Notes under the pieces: generated by a model
Told to the model about the DNA's origin: nothing
Database searches by the model: none
Seen by the model: only the letters and a program-made list of their open reading frames with translations
Made by a program: the position numbers and the translations under genes
Shown here: positions 33,954-42,825 of the stretch, piece by piece
How the letters are laid out: the number at the start of each line of letters is the position of its first letter
How positions within the stretch are numbered: the stretch's first letter is position 1
Source of the DNA: Shewanella electrodiphila
GTDB taxonomy: Bacteria; Pseudomonadota; Gammaproteobacteria; Enterobacterales; Shewanellaceae
DNA length: 64,000 bases
Assembly (NCBI RefSeq): GCF_023283985.1
Contig: NZ_JAKIKU010000012.1
Coordinates: 62,001 to 126,000 of the forward strand
Reading direction: 5' to 3'

Positions 33954-35144
33954 TTAGAACTTGTCGTTTAGGGCTGGATTGGCACTTTTAATGCAGTTAC
34001 GGCCACTGGCTTTAGCTTCATACATGGCTTTATCTGCTAATTGAAGTAACGCTTCAGCAGGTAAGCTCTCATTAATCGTCGAGAAACCAATACTGGCTTC
34101 AATGGCAATGGGTGTTCCTTGCCACTCAAAGTTCACTTTCGCTAAGGCCAGTTGTAGTTTTTTCGCCACACAAAGAGCTTTTTGCTCCGACGTCAGCGGT
34201 AAGATGAGAACAAACTCTTCACCACCATAACGGCATAAATAGTCTATTTCTCGAGTGATACTATTCAGTTGCTTAGCAGCAATTTTAAGAACCTCATCGC
34301 CTGCAGTGTGGCCATGGACATCGTTGATTTGTTTAAAATGGTCTAAATCAATCAAAATCACACTGTAGCTGACCTTGTCGCGTAGCCATCGAGCATGTTC
34401 TAGGGCTAACTTGCTTTGTAGTGCATTTCGATTCCAAAGCCCAGTTAATGTATCTTTATTCGCTAGGGTCATTATTTTCACCACAAGACGATTAATGGTG
34501 TTTCCTATGATGAGGATATTAACTAATAAAATTAATACGATATAGACCCATAAAATTGGCACTGATTCCTCAGTGTTAAACGCCGCGTAGGTAGCGACCT
34601 TTTCGGGATAAAGTATCAAAATACATGCCCTGGCTAAGAACATAATGCCAATGATTAAAATCGGAATAACTAACCAGTAAGTGGCGAAAGCAGTAAAATT
34701 CTTCTTAAAGGCGACATAATGATCTTTTGCTAGCATAAAGAAACAAACAGCGGCAGCTAAAGATAAAATAATCATTAAATATGCCGAGCTACTGTTTTGT
34801 GGTTTGGCGAGTAACATGCTGCCGATGGAAACAAGAACTAATGTAATATCAAATTGGTGGCTAGATTTTAAATGATAAAGTCGCTGCGCGCCCCAGCGTA
34901 AAAAGCAAAAACCTACTAATATAATATTGTCAGCTACTAGCCAATGCAGGTAACTTGGTTCATGGGTACGTTGAGTATAAAGCAACATGCCTAGTAACAC
35001 GCAGAAGTTGGCTAACGCAAAACGCCAGCTAGCACTGGGTGCGACTCGCATAGGAATAACCATGACAGTCCATGCGATTGTTCCTGCGAAACACAAGATA
35101 CAAATCACTTGAATTAGAATGAGGCTGCTACTAGTTTCTATCAT
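33954..35144 (-). CDS. Membrane diguanylate cyclase with seven predicted membrane segments
   Basis: A 396-residue protein. The N-terminal 230 residues are hydrophobic with about seven membrane segments, similar in layout to 7TM-type sensors; the last is ILWVYIVLILLVNILIIG. The C-terminal GGDEF domain has DLDHFKQINDVHGHTAGDEV and the active motif YGGEEF. The inhibitory RxxD is intact (REID, five residues before GGEEF), unlike the cyclase at 21059. It should make cyclic di-GMP with normal product feedback. The sensor domain has no motif that tells the signal. Confidence 0.92.
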   Translation of the reverse strand: MIETSSSLILIQVICILCFAGTIAWTVMVIPMRVAPSASWRFALANFCVLLGMLLYTQRTHEPSYLHWLVADNIILVGFCFLRWGAQRLYHLKSSHQFDITLVLVSIGSMLLAKPQNSSSAYLMIILSLAAAVCFFMLAKDHYVAFKKNFTAFATYWLVIPILIIGIMFLARACILILYPEKVATYAAFNTEESVPILWVYIVLILLVNILIIGNTINRLVVKIMTLANKDTLTGLWNRNALQSKLALEHARWLRDKVSYSVILIDLDHFKQINDVHGHTAGDEVLKIAAKQLNSITREIDYLCRYGGEEFVLILPLTSEQKALCVAKKLQLALAKVNFEWQGTPIAIEASIGFSTINESLPAEALLQLADKAMYEAKASGRNCIKSANPALNDKF

Positions 35145-35288
35145 TGAACCTGCACTAAATGATTAAAAATTGAGGATAAGTTGATTGTGTTGAATATCAT
35201 AATAATATTTGATCTGTTTCACAAATTGTTGCAATTATGAACATTTTGGTTGATTAATTTTTACAATTTTAAAGGGAAAGAAATAATT

Positions 35289-35456
35289 ATGGATACAAAT
35301 AAACTGCTGCTAATTGTCATTGCAATTTTACTACCGCCGGTGGCTGTGTTTTTGAAAAAAGGCATGGGAAAAGATTTACTGATTAATATTATTCTCTGTT
35401 TACTGTTCTTTGTTCCTGGCTTGATCCATGCTATTTGGGTGGTGATACAAGATTAA
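35289..35456 (+). CDS. YqaE/Pmp3-family small membrane protein
   Basis: A 55-residue protein with two membrane segments: KLLLIVIAILLPPVAVFL (about residues 5-22) and LINIILCLLFFVPGLIHAIW (about 31-50). The ILLPPVAVFLKKG and PGLIHAIWV motifs define the PMP3/UPF0057 family, associated with membrane potential and stress tolerance. The start ATG 35289 is preferred, with AAGGGAAAG upstream. It is monocistronic, followed by a hairpin. Confidence 0.9.
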   Translation: MDTNKLLLIVIAILLPPVAVFLKKGMGKDLLINIILCLLFFVPGLIHAIWVVIQD

Positions 35457-35481
35457 CCTGCTGGGTTTATTGAACGATGAG

Positions 35482-35519
35482 AATGCCAATTCTGATAATA
35501 TTTGGAATTGGTATTTTTG
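35482..35519 (+). terminator. Terminator after the Pmp3-like gene
   Basis: AATGCCAATTC (35482-35492) pairs with GAATTGGTATT (35505-35515), then TTTTGT. The CCAATTC...GAATTGG pattern may be a repeated element in the genome; that cannot be tested in this window. Confidence 0.75.
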
Positions 35520-35619
35520 TATTTAGGGTTGTAGAATCGCACTCCGATTTATATCGCTTGTATCGAATATGTGCTTTATAGCAAAGCTGTTGTTTCAGAG
35601 AGTTTAAGGTGAAATTAGT

Positions 35620-35820
35620 ATGAATAGACGTAAAAAGATTAACCAAACGCTCAAAGGGAAAGCGAAAAAAGCCAATGCGAAAAAAGCTGGTAGTAATAAA
35701 CCTAAGTATGTTTCTAAAGCTGAGCGAGAATTAGTACAACAGGCTGAGCAACAAGAGGCGAGTCAATTGGCTGTATTGAGCGACGACAATCAAGAAGTTA
35801 CAGCAGAGCAAGTCGGTTAA
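35620..35820 (+). CDS. DUF2986 family small basic protein
   Basis: A 66-residue soluble protein with a strongly basic N-terminal half (NRRKKINQTLKGKAKKANAK) and SNKPKYVSKAEREL, which match DUF2986 as I remember it. The C-terminal third is acidic (SDDNQEVTAEQV). No signal or membrane segment. The function is unknown; the basic half suggests nucleic acid or ribosome contact, which is inference only. It stands alone between the Pmp3-like gene and a convergent lipoprotein gene. Confidence 0.8.
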   Translation: MNRRKKINQTLKGKAKKANAKKAGSNKPKYVSKAERELVQQAEQQEASQLAVLSDDNQEVTAEQVG

Positions 35821-35858
35821 TTGATATCACTTAACATCGCCAAGGTGGTATCAAGCTA

Positions 35859-36206
35859 TTAGCTTTGTTGATGATCACGCCTAAATAACTCCCACTGCTC
35901 AATCACTTCACCATCAGGCAGAGTGCAAAGCGACACATCGCCATTAATGTGCTTAATGGTTTCTAAGGTGCCATCTTTATCTACGCAATAATCAGCTGCA
36001 GGGTTACTCATGTGTAGCGGCTTGATTTCATCGCCTGAACAGGCGCTTAAACCACAGAGTATTACGACGTATGATAACAGCTTACAATTATTGAGCTTAC
36101 TAGTGGGTGTTCGAGCAAATAGCGCAGTAAACGGGTACCACAGATAAATGCGGGCTAACTTGTTAGTGCAGTATGCAATATTGACTATAGTTAATTGTTC
36201 GAACAT
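35859..36206 (-). CDS. DUF333-type lipoprotein with unusual N-terminus
   Basis: The C-terminal 50 residues (ADYCVDKDGTLETIKHINGD...CTLPDGEVIEQWELF) match the DUF333 domain, found in small exported proteins. A lipoprotein signal core with lipobox (LSYVVILCGLSAC, residues about 44-56) stands directly before it. The problem is the start: no ATG, GTG or TTG lies just before this signal. The first available start, ATG 36206 with AGGGA well placed upstream, adds about 40 residues that are not signal-like. Either the start codon near the signal was lost, an unusual start is used, or the protein keeps a cytoplasmic extension. Confidence 0.6.
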   Translation of the reverse strand: MFEQLTIVNIAYCTNKLARIYLWYPFTALFARTPTSKLNNCKLLSYVVILCGLSACSGDEIKPLHMSNPAADYCVDKDGTLETIKHINGDVSLCTLPDGEVIEQWELFRRDHQQS

Positions 36207-36343
36207 AGTAGATCCCTATGACAGATTTCTATGAATGAGCGTTATAAAAGAGCTGATAATTAAGCCGTTTTCTTTTATCAACTATAGCCAAGATTGTGAC
36301 TTTTAGTAAAACTTTGATTGTTAATGCTTGCTGATTAAGAACC

Positions 36344-37132
36344 TTATACAGGTGCAGAGCACACAGAGCAGTTAGCTTGCTTCGGTAGTTTCATTTCACG
36401 AAACTCCATCGTCATCGCATCTATCATTAAAATACGACCATTTAAGCCTTGGCCCATTTGGCTGATGGCCTTAATGGCTTCAGTCGCCTGAATACAACCT
36501 ACTAAACCAACAACTGGCGCCAAGATACCGGACTCGACACAGGTTAATTGTTGTTCGCCAAACAAGCTGCTGTAGCAATGGTAGCAAGGCGAAGATGACT
36601 GATAATCGAATACCGTTACCGTGCCTTCCATACGTATTGCCGCCGCTGAGATAAAGCTGATTTTATGCTTATAACAGCTTTGGTTAAGTTGTTCTCTAAC
36701 TTGAACATTATCAGTGCAGTCTAGTACTAACATATGCTCAGATACCAAGTGTTCAATACGCGCTTCATCAAGGAATTCGTTGATAGTATTGATGGTAATT
36801 AATGGGTTTAATTGCGCCAATGTCTGCTTGGCAGAGTCCACTTTGGCTTGACCAATATTTTCATCGTGGTGCAATACTTGGCGTTGTAAATTAGATAGTT
36901 CAACCGTATCAAAATCAACAAGGGTCATTTCACCCACACCGGCCACAGCTAAATATTGGGTTACAGTACAACCTAGGCCACCTGCGCCAATCACTAATAC
37001 TTTTGCTTGCTTGAGTTTTTCTTGGCCTTCAATATCCATAGCTTTAATGGATATTTGGCGGCTATAACGCAGCATTTCATTGTCTGACAAAATGTCCAAA
37101 TCATCAGCTGCGTTTAGGGATAAATCACTCAT
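36344..37132 (-). CDS. moeB: Molybdopterin-synthase adenylyltransferase MoeB
   Basis: Adenylates the C-terminal Gly of MoaD (encoded at 26984) so that it can be thiolated. The 262-residue E1-like protein has the nucleotide-binding motif KVLVIGAGGLGCTVTQYL (about residues 44-61), the Arg-bearing segment SNLQRQVLHH, and two CxxC pairs for zinc (CYHC and CSVC). It has no rhodanese domain, matching E. coli MoeB. It lies 16 bases downstream of moeA in the same direction, so the two were an operon. Confidence 0.95.
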   Translation of the reverse strand: MSDLSLNAADDLDILSDNEMLRYSRQISIKAMDIEGQEKLKQAKVLVIGAGGLGCTVTQYLAVAGVGEMTLVDFDTVELSNLQRQVLHHDENIGQAKVDSAKQTLAQLNPLITINTINEFLDEARIEHLVSEHMLVLDCTDNVQVREQLNQSCYKHKISFISAAAIRMEGTVTVFDYQSSSPCYHCYSSLFGEQQLTCVESGILAPVVGLVGCIQATEAIKAISQMGQGLNGRILMIDAMTMEFREMKLPKQANCSVCSAPV

Positions 37133-37148
37133 TAAACTTCCTTAGCAA

Positions 37149-38400
37149 TTAACACAATACGCTGTTGAATGGTTCAACATTAACTTGAGCGCCAGAGGCA
37201 ACATCGCCTTGTTCTTGCTCTAAGTTAATAAAGCAGTTAGCTAAACTCATCGAGGTAAGCATGCCTGAGCCTTGACCGCCAGTGGTTGATACGACGAGTT
37301 CACCGTTGTCATCACGGCTCAAAATACCACGTTGATATTCTGCTCGGCCAGGTTGTTTGCGAATGGCACTCGTAAGGGTCGCTTTAACGATTAATGGCTC
37401 TTTCACCGTTAAGCCTTGCATCTTATTGACGATTGGCCAAACAAGTTTGTAGAAGGTGACCATTGATGAAACAGGGTTACCTGGTAAGCCGCAAAAAACG
37501 GCCTTGCCTAATTTACCGAACGCAAATGGCTTACCGGGTTTAATCGCTAAGCGCCAGAAGGTAATTTCACCTTCCTCAGAGAGAATTTGCTTAGTGTAAT
37601 CAGCATCACCAACAGAAACGCCGCCAGAGGTCAGCACCATATCCGCTTTTTTCGCTGCTTCTCTAAACGCACCACGAATCGCCTCTTTGTCATCTTCGAT
37701 AACGCCTAAATCGATCCATTCAACATTAGCTTGGGTGAGTAGGCCTTTAATCGAGTAGCGATTAGAATCGTAAATCTGCCCAGGAGCAAGCTCGCTTCCT
37801 ACTGGTCGCAGTTCATCTCCTGTTGAAAAGAAAGCGACTTTAAGACGGGCTTTTACTCTTATTTGGCTGATGCCGATTGTAGCTAATACGCCCATTTCTG
37901 CCGCGCGAATTTGAGTGCCACTTTTGAGTACATTGGTGCCAGCGGTAAGTTCTTCACCACAGTAGCGAATGCTATTGCCTTTGGCATTTGGGTGTTCAAT
38001 GGTGATCTTGTCACCGTCAGCAGAGGTTTTCTCCTGCATTTGTACCGTGTCATAACCTGCAGGAACTGGCGCACCAGTCATAATCCGAATGCAGCTGTTG
38101 GCTGGGATCTTGCCTTTGTAAGGGTTGTCCTGCAAATGAGGTTCCGACCAAGGTTAACGTGGTTGCTGTTTCACCTGTCAGTTCATCGAACTTAAAGGCA
38201 TAACCGTCCATTGATGAGTTATCGAAAGGAGGGAGGTCGATACAAGATGCCAAATCTTCAGATAAAATACGGCCAACAGCCTCATTTAAGCTAACCATTT
38301 CGCTTTGTTCAATAACACTCACTTGATCAAGTAAAGCATTAATGGCGTCAGTTGGGTGCATTAAACCAGGCTGTGCACAGGCATCAGATTTTGTTGACAT
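37149..38400 (-). pseudogene. moeA: Molybdopterin molybdenumtransferase MoeA, split by a single-base frameshift
   Basis: MoeA inserts molybdenum into adenylated molybdopterin. The gene starts at ATG 38400 (MSTKSDACAQPG), with AGGAG upstream. The N-terminal part reads normally through PPFDNSSMDGYAF to GTSFAGQP. It then continues in the wrong frame and stops near 38050. The rest of the protein, from YKGKIPANSCIRIMTGAPVP through TSGGVSVGDADYTK and FCGLPGNPVSSMVT to the end at 37149, is in the next frame. One additional base at about 38121 (+ strand A in GTAAGGG) accounts for the break; without it the product would be a standard full-length MoeA of about 416 residues. Sequencing error, a real mutation or +1 frameshifting at CCC-T are all possible. 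Confidence 0.88.
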
Positions 38401-38507
38401 CGTAGCTCCTCGCATGACATTTGCCATGTTGTGGTTTATCTAAGGCTGGCTTAGATAATAAGATTCATTTTTGATACCGCATTATGCCATGATAGCGGCA
38501 GATAACT

Positions 38508-38888
38508 ATGATCAGACCGAAGGTTTTTATATCTATGACCAGTAAAAGTGGCGCAATAATTAATAATGCCATTATTTCCGGAAAGGTTTCCGCAGAGGTT
38601 CCTGTCATCAAGCCTGTATCGAAAAAGAACGACTGGTTTCTTTATATGGTGAAATGCCATAACGGCCATTTATATACAGGCATTACCACAGATGTTAAAA
38701 GACGTTTTGCTGAGCATCAGGCTGGTGGCACAAAAGGAGCCAAATACCTTAAAGGCAAAGGGCCATTAACTCTGGTCTATCAAGAAAGTGTCGCAGACAG
38801 AAGCTTAGCGACAAAACGTGAGTTAGTGGTTAAAAAGCTCACTCGGGCTAAAAAACTCGCCTTGATCGCAGATTATCAGACGGATTAA
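38508..38888 (+). CDS. GIY-YIG domain protein (YhbQ/UPF0213-like)
   Basis: A 126-residue protein whose C-terminal 85 residues form a GIY-YIG nuclease-like domain: WFLYMVKCHNGHLYTGITTD (about residues 43-62), then VKRRFAEHQAGG and KYLKGKGPLTLVYQE. Small stand-alone GIY-YIG proteins of this group have weak or unproven nuclease activity. The first 40 residues are not conserved-looking; an in-frame ATG at 38535 could be the true start. It is divergent from moeA with a short shared promoter region. Confidence 0.88.
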   Translation: MIRPKVFISMTSKSGAIINNAIISGKVSAEVPVIKPVSKKNDWFLYMVKCHNGHLYTGITTDVKRRFAEHQAGGTKGAKYLKGKGPLTLVYQESVADRSLATKRELVVKKLTRAKKLALIADYQTD

Positions 38889-38912
38889 TTATCCTGTGAA
38901 GCTAAAGCTAAT

Positions 38913-38950
38913 AAAAAGCCACCTTAAAGATTATCTTCAGGTGGCTTTTT
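38913..38950. terminator. Bidirectional terminator
   Basis: AAAAAGCCACCT (38913-38924) pairs with AGGTGGCTTTTT (38939-38950), with further inner pairing AAGAT/ATCTT. It lies between convergent genes. Confidence 0.92.
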
Positions 38951-38974
38951 AGTCATTTGGTCTTGTTTAGTTAA

Positions 38975-40822
38975 TTATCGTGAACGTAGCACAGGGTATT
39001 TCATATATTGATTATCGTAATAAGGGCTTCTTTCATAAAACCAGCGCAGTCTTGCTTTTGAATCATTAGCAAAGCTTTCATCTTCTAATGCAGTTTTAAA
39101 CTCTGCCGCTAAGGCTTCATCTTCTGCTAACATTTTTGCTGCGAGTGGCTCTACAGCATAATCTTCGATGTACTCAGTACGAGTGAAGATGCTATTGAAA
39201 AAGCCCCATTGGAAAAACGAATCGGCAGATTGTGGTTCAAGTAATAAAATTGCTAAATCACCTAATGGTTGATTGGTTGCAATTTGAATCGTGCCAATAG
39301 GTAATGTTGTTTCAATATTCACTTTGTTGCTGGTGGCTTTGACGCGTTGTCTGCCTTCATAATCTTTTTGATTAAATGTCGGCTCTGCAAATTGATACTG
39401 GCTTAGTTTGAGCGTTTTAGCTTCAGTCAGTGGCGTCATTCTGACGCCATGAATCGATAGGCGCTCAATCACTTGGTGCCACTGGGCAGGTACATAATAG
39501 TATTTAGGGCGTTGAGTCATAACATTCGCTTCGGTATTACCCATGACTGGTAAGTTAGGGTAAAGCTTAGGTTGCCCATTCCAGCGCACTACCTCAGTGC
39601 CACTAATTTCACTGGTTTCAAGCGAATAACCAATGCCTTTGAAATCCCAACCGGGCTGCTCAACTGTATTCCAGGTTAATGGGATCTGTTGTCGGCGTTG
39701 GTACTTATCTTCATAAATTGCCGCTTTTAATTTTGTGCCATGCTTTGCCACGGTTTTAAGGGTTTGCTCTAACATGACGTATGTGCCTAATACTCTTTGT
39801 TTAAAAGGTTTTAAGCTGTGGTTTTCAATTAAAATGGTGGGTAAGTGGCGTGCATCGCCATAACCATTTGAAAATCGAGGACTTGGATTCCAATAAGATA
39901 AGCCTTTTGACAAGTCAGTATTGTCTAACGCGAACACTAAAGGCCCAGGAACATGGCCATTATCTGTCAGTGCAGATTCAACTTCTGGGCGGTAATACTT
40001 TTCTAACCATTCAAAGCTTGCAGGGCTATAGCCTTGCTTTACGTTATAGCCAAAGGTGACATCGTACTGATAATCAATACCGTCAGTGACATGAACATCA
40101 AGATATAAGTCAGGTTGCCACACATTGATGGCACGGATCATATGCTGTAATTCTAGCGTATCTAGTTTGGCGTAATCACGGTTTAAATTTAGGTTTCTAG
40201 CATTGGTGCGCCAACCCATATCGACAGGGCCACGCTGGTTTACACGGTTGTACTCATCACTTCGCTCATGGGCGTCGACGCTTAAAATTGGAACAAATAA
40301 CAGGTTCACTCTATCAAGCAAAGCTTGCTTATCGCCTTGAGTCATGTCCCGTAACAGCATCATCCCCGCATCTTTTCCGTCAATTTCACCAGAGTGAATA
40401 CCAGCTTGGACTAAAATGGTGGGCTTATTACTTTCTGAGAGTGCCTCCGGTGTTGCCGCTCCTGATTCTGATGCCACGACCATCCAAATATCACGACCTT
40501 GAGGGCTTTTACCAATCGAGACTTGAGATAACAAATCACTACTATTAACAAGTTTATTTAGCCATTGATGGGTGGCTTCGTAATCAGGACTATGTGCTAA
40601 ACCATTTTGCTCAAATGGCGTTGACCAAGGTGATGAGGCATCTAAAATGAGCGCTTCACTTTGGCCTTGCCACGATTGAATCGGCGGTAAAATCTCATCA
40701 TTGATAAATGGGTGGGAAGCTAAAACGGGTGATTCTGTTAAGGCTTGCTCTGAGGTTTCGGCCATACTAGAAAAAGAAAATAGCGAATTGAACATTAAAC
40801 TGGCAAGTATGGCGCGGCGCAT
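38975..40822 (-). CDS. Exported M14-family zinc metallopeptidase
   Basis: A 615-residue protein with a signal peptide (RRAILASLMFNSLFSFSSMA, about residues 2-21). Zinc ligands are the HxxE pair in VQAGIHSGEIDGKDAG (about residues 142-157) and a third His in DLYLDVHVTDG (about 243). The catalytic Glu is in TILIENHSLKP (about 336). The remaining 250 residues form a C-terminal region typical of large periplasmic M14 peptidases. It probably trims peptides in the periplasm or outside the cell. The natural substrate is unknown. It is monocistronic. Confidence 0.9.
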   Translation of the reverse strand: MRRAILASLMFNSLFSFSSMAETSEQALTESPVLASHPFINDEILPPIQSWQGQSEALILDASSPWSTPFEQNGLAHSPDYEATHQWLNKLVNSSDLLSQVSIGKSPQGRDIWMVVASESGAATPEALSESNKPTILVQAGIHSGEIDGKDAGMMLLRDMTQGDKQALLDRVNLLFVPILSVDAHERSDEYNRVNQRGPVDMGWRTNARNLNLNRDYAKLDTLELQHMIRAINVWQPDLYLDVHVTDGIDYQYDVTFGYNVKQGYSPASFEWLEKYYRPEVESALTDNGHVPGPLVFALDNTDLSKGLSYWNPSPRFSNGYGDARHLPTILIENHSLKPFKQRVLGTYVMLEQTLKTVAKHGTKLKAAIYEDKYQRRQQIPLTWNTVEQPGWDFKGIGYSLETSEISGTEVVRWNGQPKLYPNLPVMGNTEANVMTQRPKYYYVPAQWHQVIERLSIHGVRMTPLTEAKTLKLSQYQFAEPTFNQKDYEGRQRVKATSNKVNIETTLPIGTIQIATNQPLGDLAILLLEPQSADSFFQWGFFNSIFTRTEYIEDYAVEPLAAKMLAEDEALAAEFKTALEDESFANDSKARLRWFYERSPYYDNQYMKYPVLRSR

Positions 40823-40951
40823 AGATATCCCTATGTGTGAGCAAATAGAATGTCGTTTTATATTAAATCAAATAGGAAGTGAGACAAGGGCTTAGCGAGA
40901 GGTAATTGATAATATTACTGTTTAAAATGTAACAATTTTGAACAAAGGGAT

Positions 40952-40985
40952 AAAATAAAAAAGCCTCAATGTCACTTGAGGCTTT
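40952..40985 (-). terminator. Terminator of pckA
   Basis: AAAGCCTCAA (40960-40969) pairs with TTGAGGCTTT (40976-40985). On the minus strand the stem is followed by T-rich sequence, which fits the leftward pckA transcript. Confidence 0.88.
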
Positions 40986-41030
40986 GTGTTGACGTAATCA
41001 TATATTGACGCGTATTACAGCATCAGTGTG

Positions 41031-42572
41031 CTAGCTATTAGGCCCAGCGGCTTTGATTGCATCCGATACCTGATATTTAGCAAAGTTCGCTGTGAACTCT
41101 TCGGCTAATTGCTGGGCGTATTTTGCGTACTCATTTTTGTCAGCCCAAGTATTTACTGGGTTGAGCAATTGAGTATCAACGCCTGAAACCGTTACAGGTA
41201 CAGCGAGGTTCAGTTTATCAATATGCTGAGTTTCAACATCTTTTAGCTCGCCACTGACAATTGCATCAACAATTGCACGAGTGGTTGGAATATCAAAACG
41301 TTTACCAACGCCGTGAGGGCCGCCAGTCCAACCAGTATTTACTAGGTAAACACGACTACCAAATGACTCAATACGCTTCATTAATAGTTCTGCGTACACA
41401 CCAGCAGGGCGTGGGAAGAAAGGCGCACCAAAGCAGGTTGAGAACGTTGATTGAATTGCTGAAGTTGAGCCCATTTCAGTAGAGCCCACTTTTGCTGTGT
41501 AACCCGACAAGAAGTGATAAGCCGCTTGCTCTTTAGTTAACACTGACACTGGTGGTAATACACCAGAGACATCACAAGTTAAAAACACCACTGAGTTGGG
41601 TTCAGCACCACGGTTTTCTTCTTTACGCTGAGCAATATGCTCTAACGGGTAAGCTGCGCGGCTATTCTCTGTTAATGTTGTATTCGTATAATCAGGCACT
41701 CGTTGTTCATCTAACATGACATTTTCAAGTACCGTACCAAAGCGAATCGCATCCCAAATCACCGGTTCGTTCTTCTGGCTTAAGTCGATACATTTTGCAT
41801 AACAGCCGCCTTCGATATTGAATACACCGCCGGGAGCCCAACCATGCTCATCATCGCCAATAAGAAAACGTTTTGGATCAGCAGATAAGGTAGTTTTACC
41901 TGTACCTGATAAACCAAAGAATAATGTGGTATCACCATCATGACCGACATTGGCAGAGCAATGCATAGGAAGCACGCCCTTAGCTGGCAATAAGAAGTTT
42001 TGTACCGAGAACATCGACTTTTTCATTTCGCCGGCATACTTAAGTCCAGCTAGAAGGACTTTTTTGTCGGCAAAATTGATCATCACAACCGCATCAGAAT
42101 GAGTGCCATCGCGGGCAGGATCACAAACAAAGTCAGGCGCATTCATTATTTGCCAAACGTCTTTATCGCCACGGTTAAACTGCTCTGGAGTGATAAATAA
42201 GTTACGCGCAAAAACTTGATGCCATGCATATTCTGTGGTGACTCGAACGGGAAGGTAGTGCGCATCGTCAGCACCTACTTCTAGTTCAGATACGAATATG
42301 TCTTTCTCAGATAGATAAGCTTCAACGCGGCCCCAAAGTGCATCAAAAGTATCTGCAGCAATACCTTTGTTGACTGAGCCCCAATCAATATCATCTTGAG
42401 TATTGGCTTCTTGAACAATAAAACGATCATTAGGGGAACGACCAGTACGTTCGCCTGTTTTTGCTACTAATGCGCCATTGGCGGTTAACTGCCCTTCATT
42501 ACGTTGTAAAGCAAGTTCAATTAACTCAGCGCTAGTAAGGTTGAAGTGTACGCTGTTTGTTCCATCTGTCAT
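41031..42572 (-). CDS. pckA: Phosphoenolpyruvate carboxykinase (ATP)
   Basis: Converts oxaloacetate and ATP to phosphoenolpyruvate, CO2 and ADP, the entry step of gluconeogenesis. The 513-residue length is usual. The P-loop is FFGLSGTGKTTLSADPKR (about residues 222-239), preceded by the substrate and metal segment LLPAKGVLPMHCSANVG. Also visible are IGDDEHGWAPGGVFNIEGGC and the FLSGYTAKVGSTEMG region. It is ATP-type (E. coli-like), not the GTP type. It has its own promoter region upstream, about 250 bases from hslO, and its own terminator. Confidence 0.97.
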   Translation of the reverse strand: MTDGTNSVHFNLTSAELIELALQRNEGQLTANGALVAKTGERTGRSPNDRFIVQEANTQDDIDWGSVNKGIAADTFDALWGRVEAYLSEKDIFVSELEVGADDAHYLPVRVTTEYAWHQVFARNLFITPEQFNRGDKDVWQIMNAPDFVCDPARDGTHSDAVVMINFADKKVLLAGLKYAGEMKKSMFSVQNFLLPAKGVLPMHCSANVGHDGDTTLFFGLSGTGKTTLSADPKRFLIGDDEHGWAPGGVFNIEGGCYAKCIDLSQKNEPVIWDAIRFGTVLENVMLDEQRVPDYTNTTLTENSRAAYPLEHIAQRKEENRGAEPNSVVFLTCDVSGVLPPVSVLTKEQAAYHFLSGYTAKVGSTEMGSTSAIQSTFSTCFGAPFFPRPAGVYAELLMKRIESFGSRVYLVNTGWTGGPHGVGKRFDIPTTRAIVDAIVSGELKDVETQHIDKLNLAVPVTVSGVDTQLLNPVNTWADKNEYAKYAQQLAEEFTANFAKYQVSDAIKAAGPNS

Positions 42573-42775
42573 CGGGTGCTTCTCCGTTGTAAATAGGTCG
42601 TTTATCGGTCTATATTGCCGATTTATAGTTGGGATGACTTACGTTTTCGCTTGCTTATGCTAAAACTAATTTAGCAAAGCCATTGTAACGTAATAAACAA
42701 AACAGGTAACCAACAGTTTGGTAACTTTTTTGTAATTTGAGCTGATTTTTTAGTTTTAAGATAGATTTTTTACAT

Positions 42776-42803
42776 AAAAAAAGCGCCTAAGGCGCTTTTT
42801 TTT
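42776..42803 (-). terminator. Terminator of the hslR-hslO unit
   Basis: AAGCGCC (42781-42787) pairs with GGCGCTT (42791-42797), flanked by A and T runs. It lies just downstream of the leftward hslO gene. Confidence 0.88.
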
Positions 42804-42825
42804 GAAAGTTGTTATGTAGGTTTGA

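Noticed and set aside
38050..38430. Reading the two moeA parts as two separate genes
   Set aside because: Together they form one continuous MoeA, and the break lies inside the conserved domain, so this is a frameshift.
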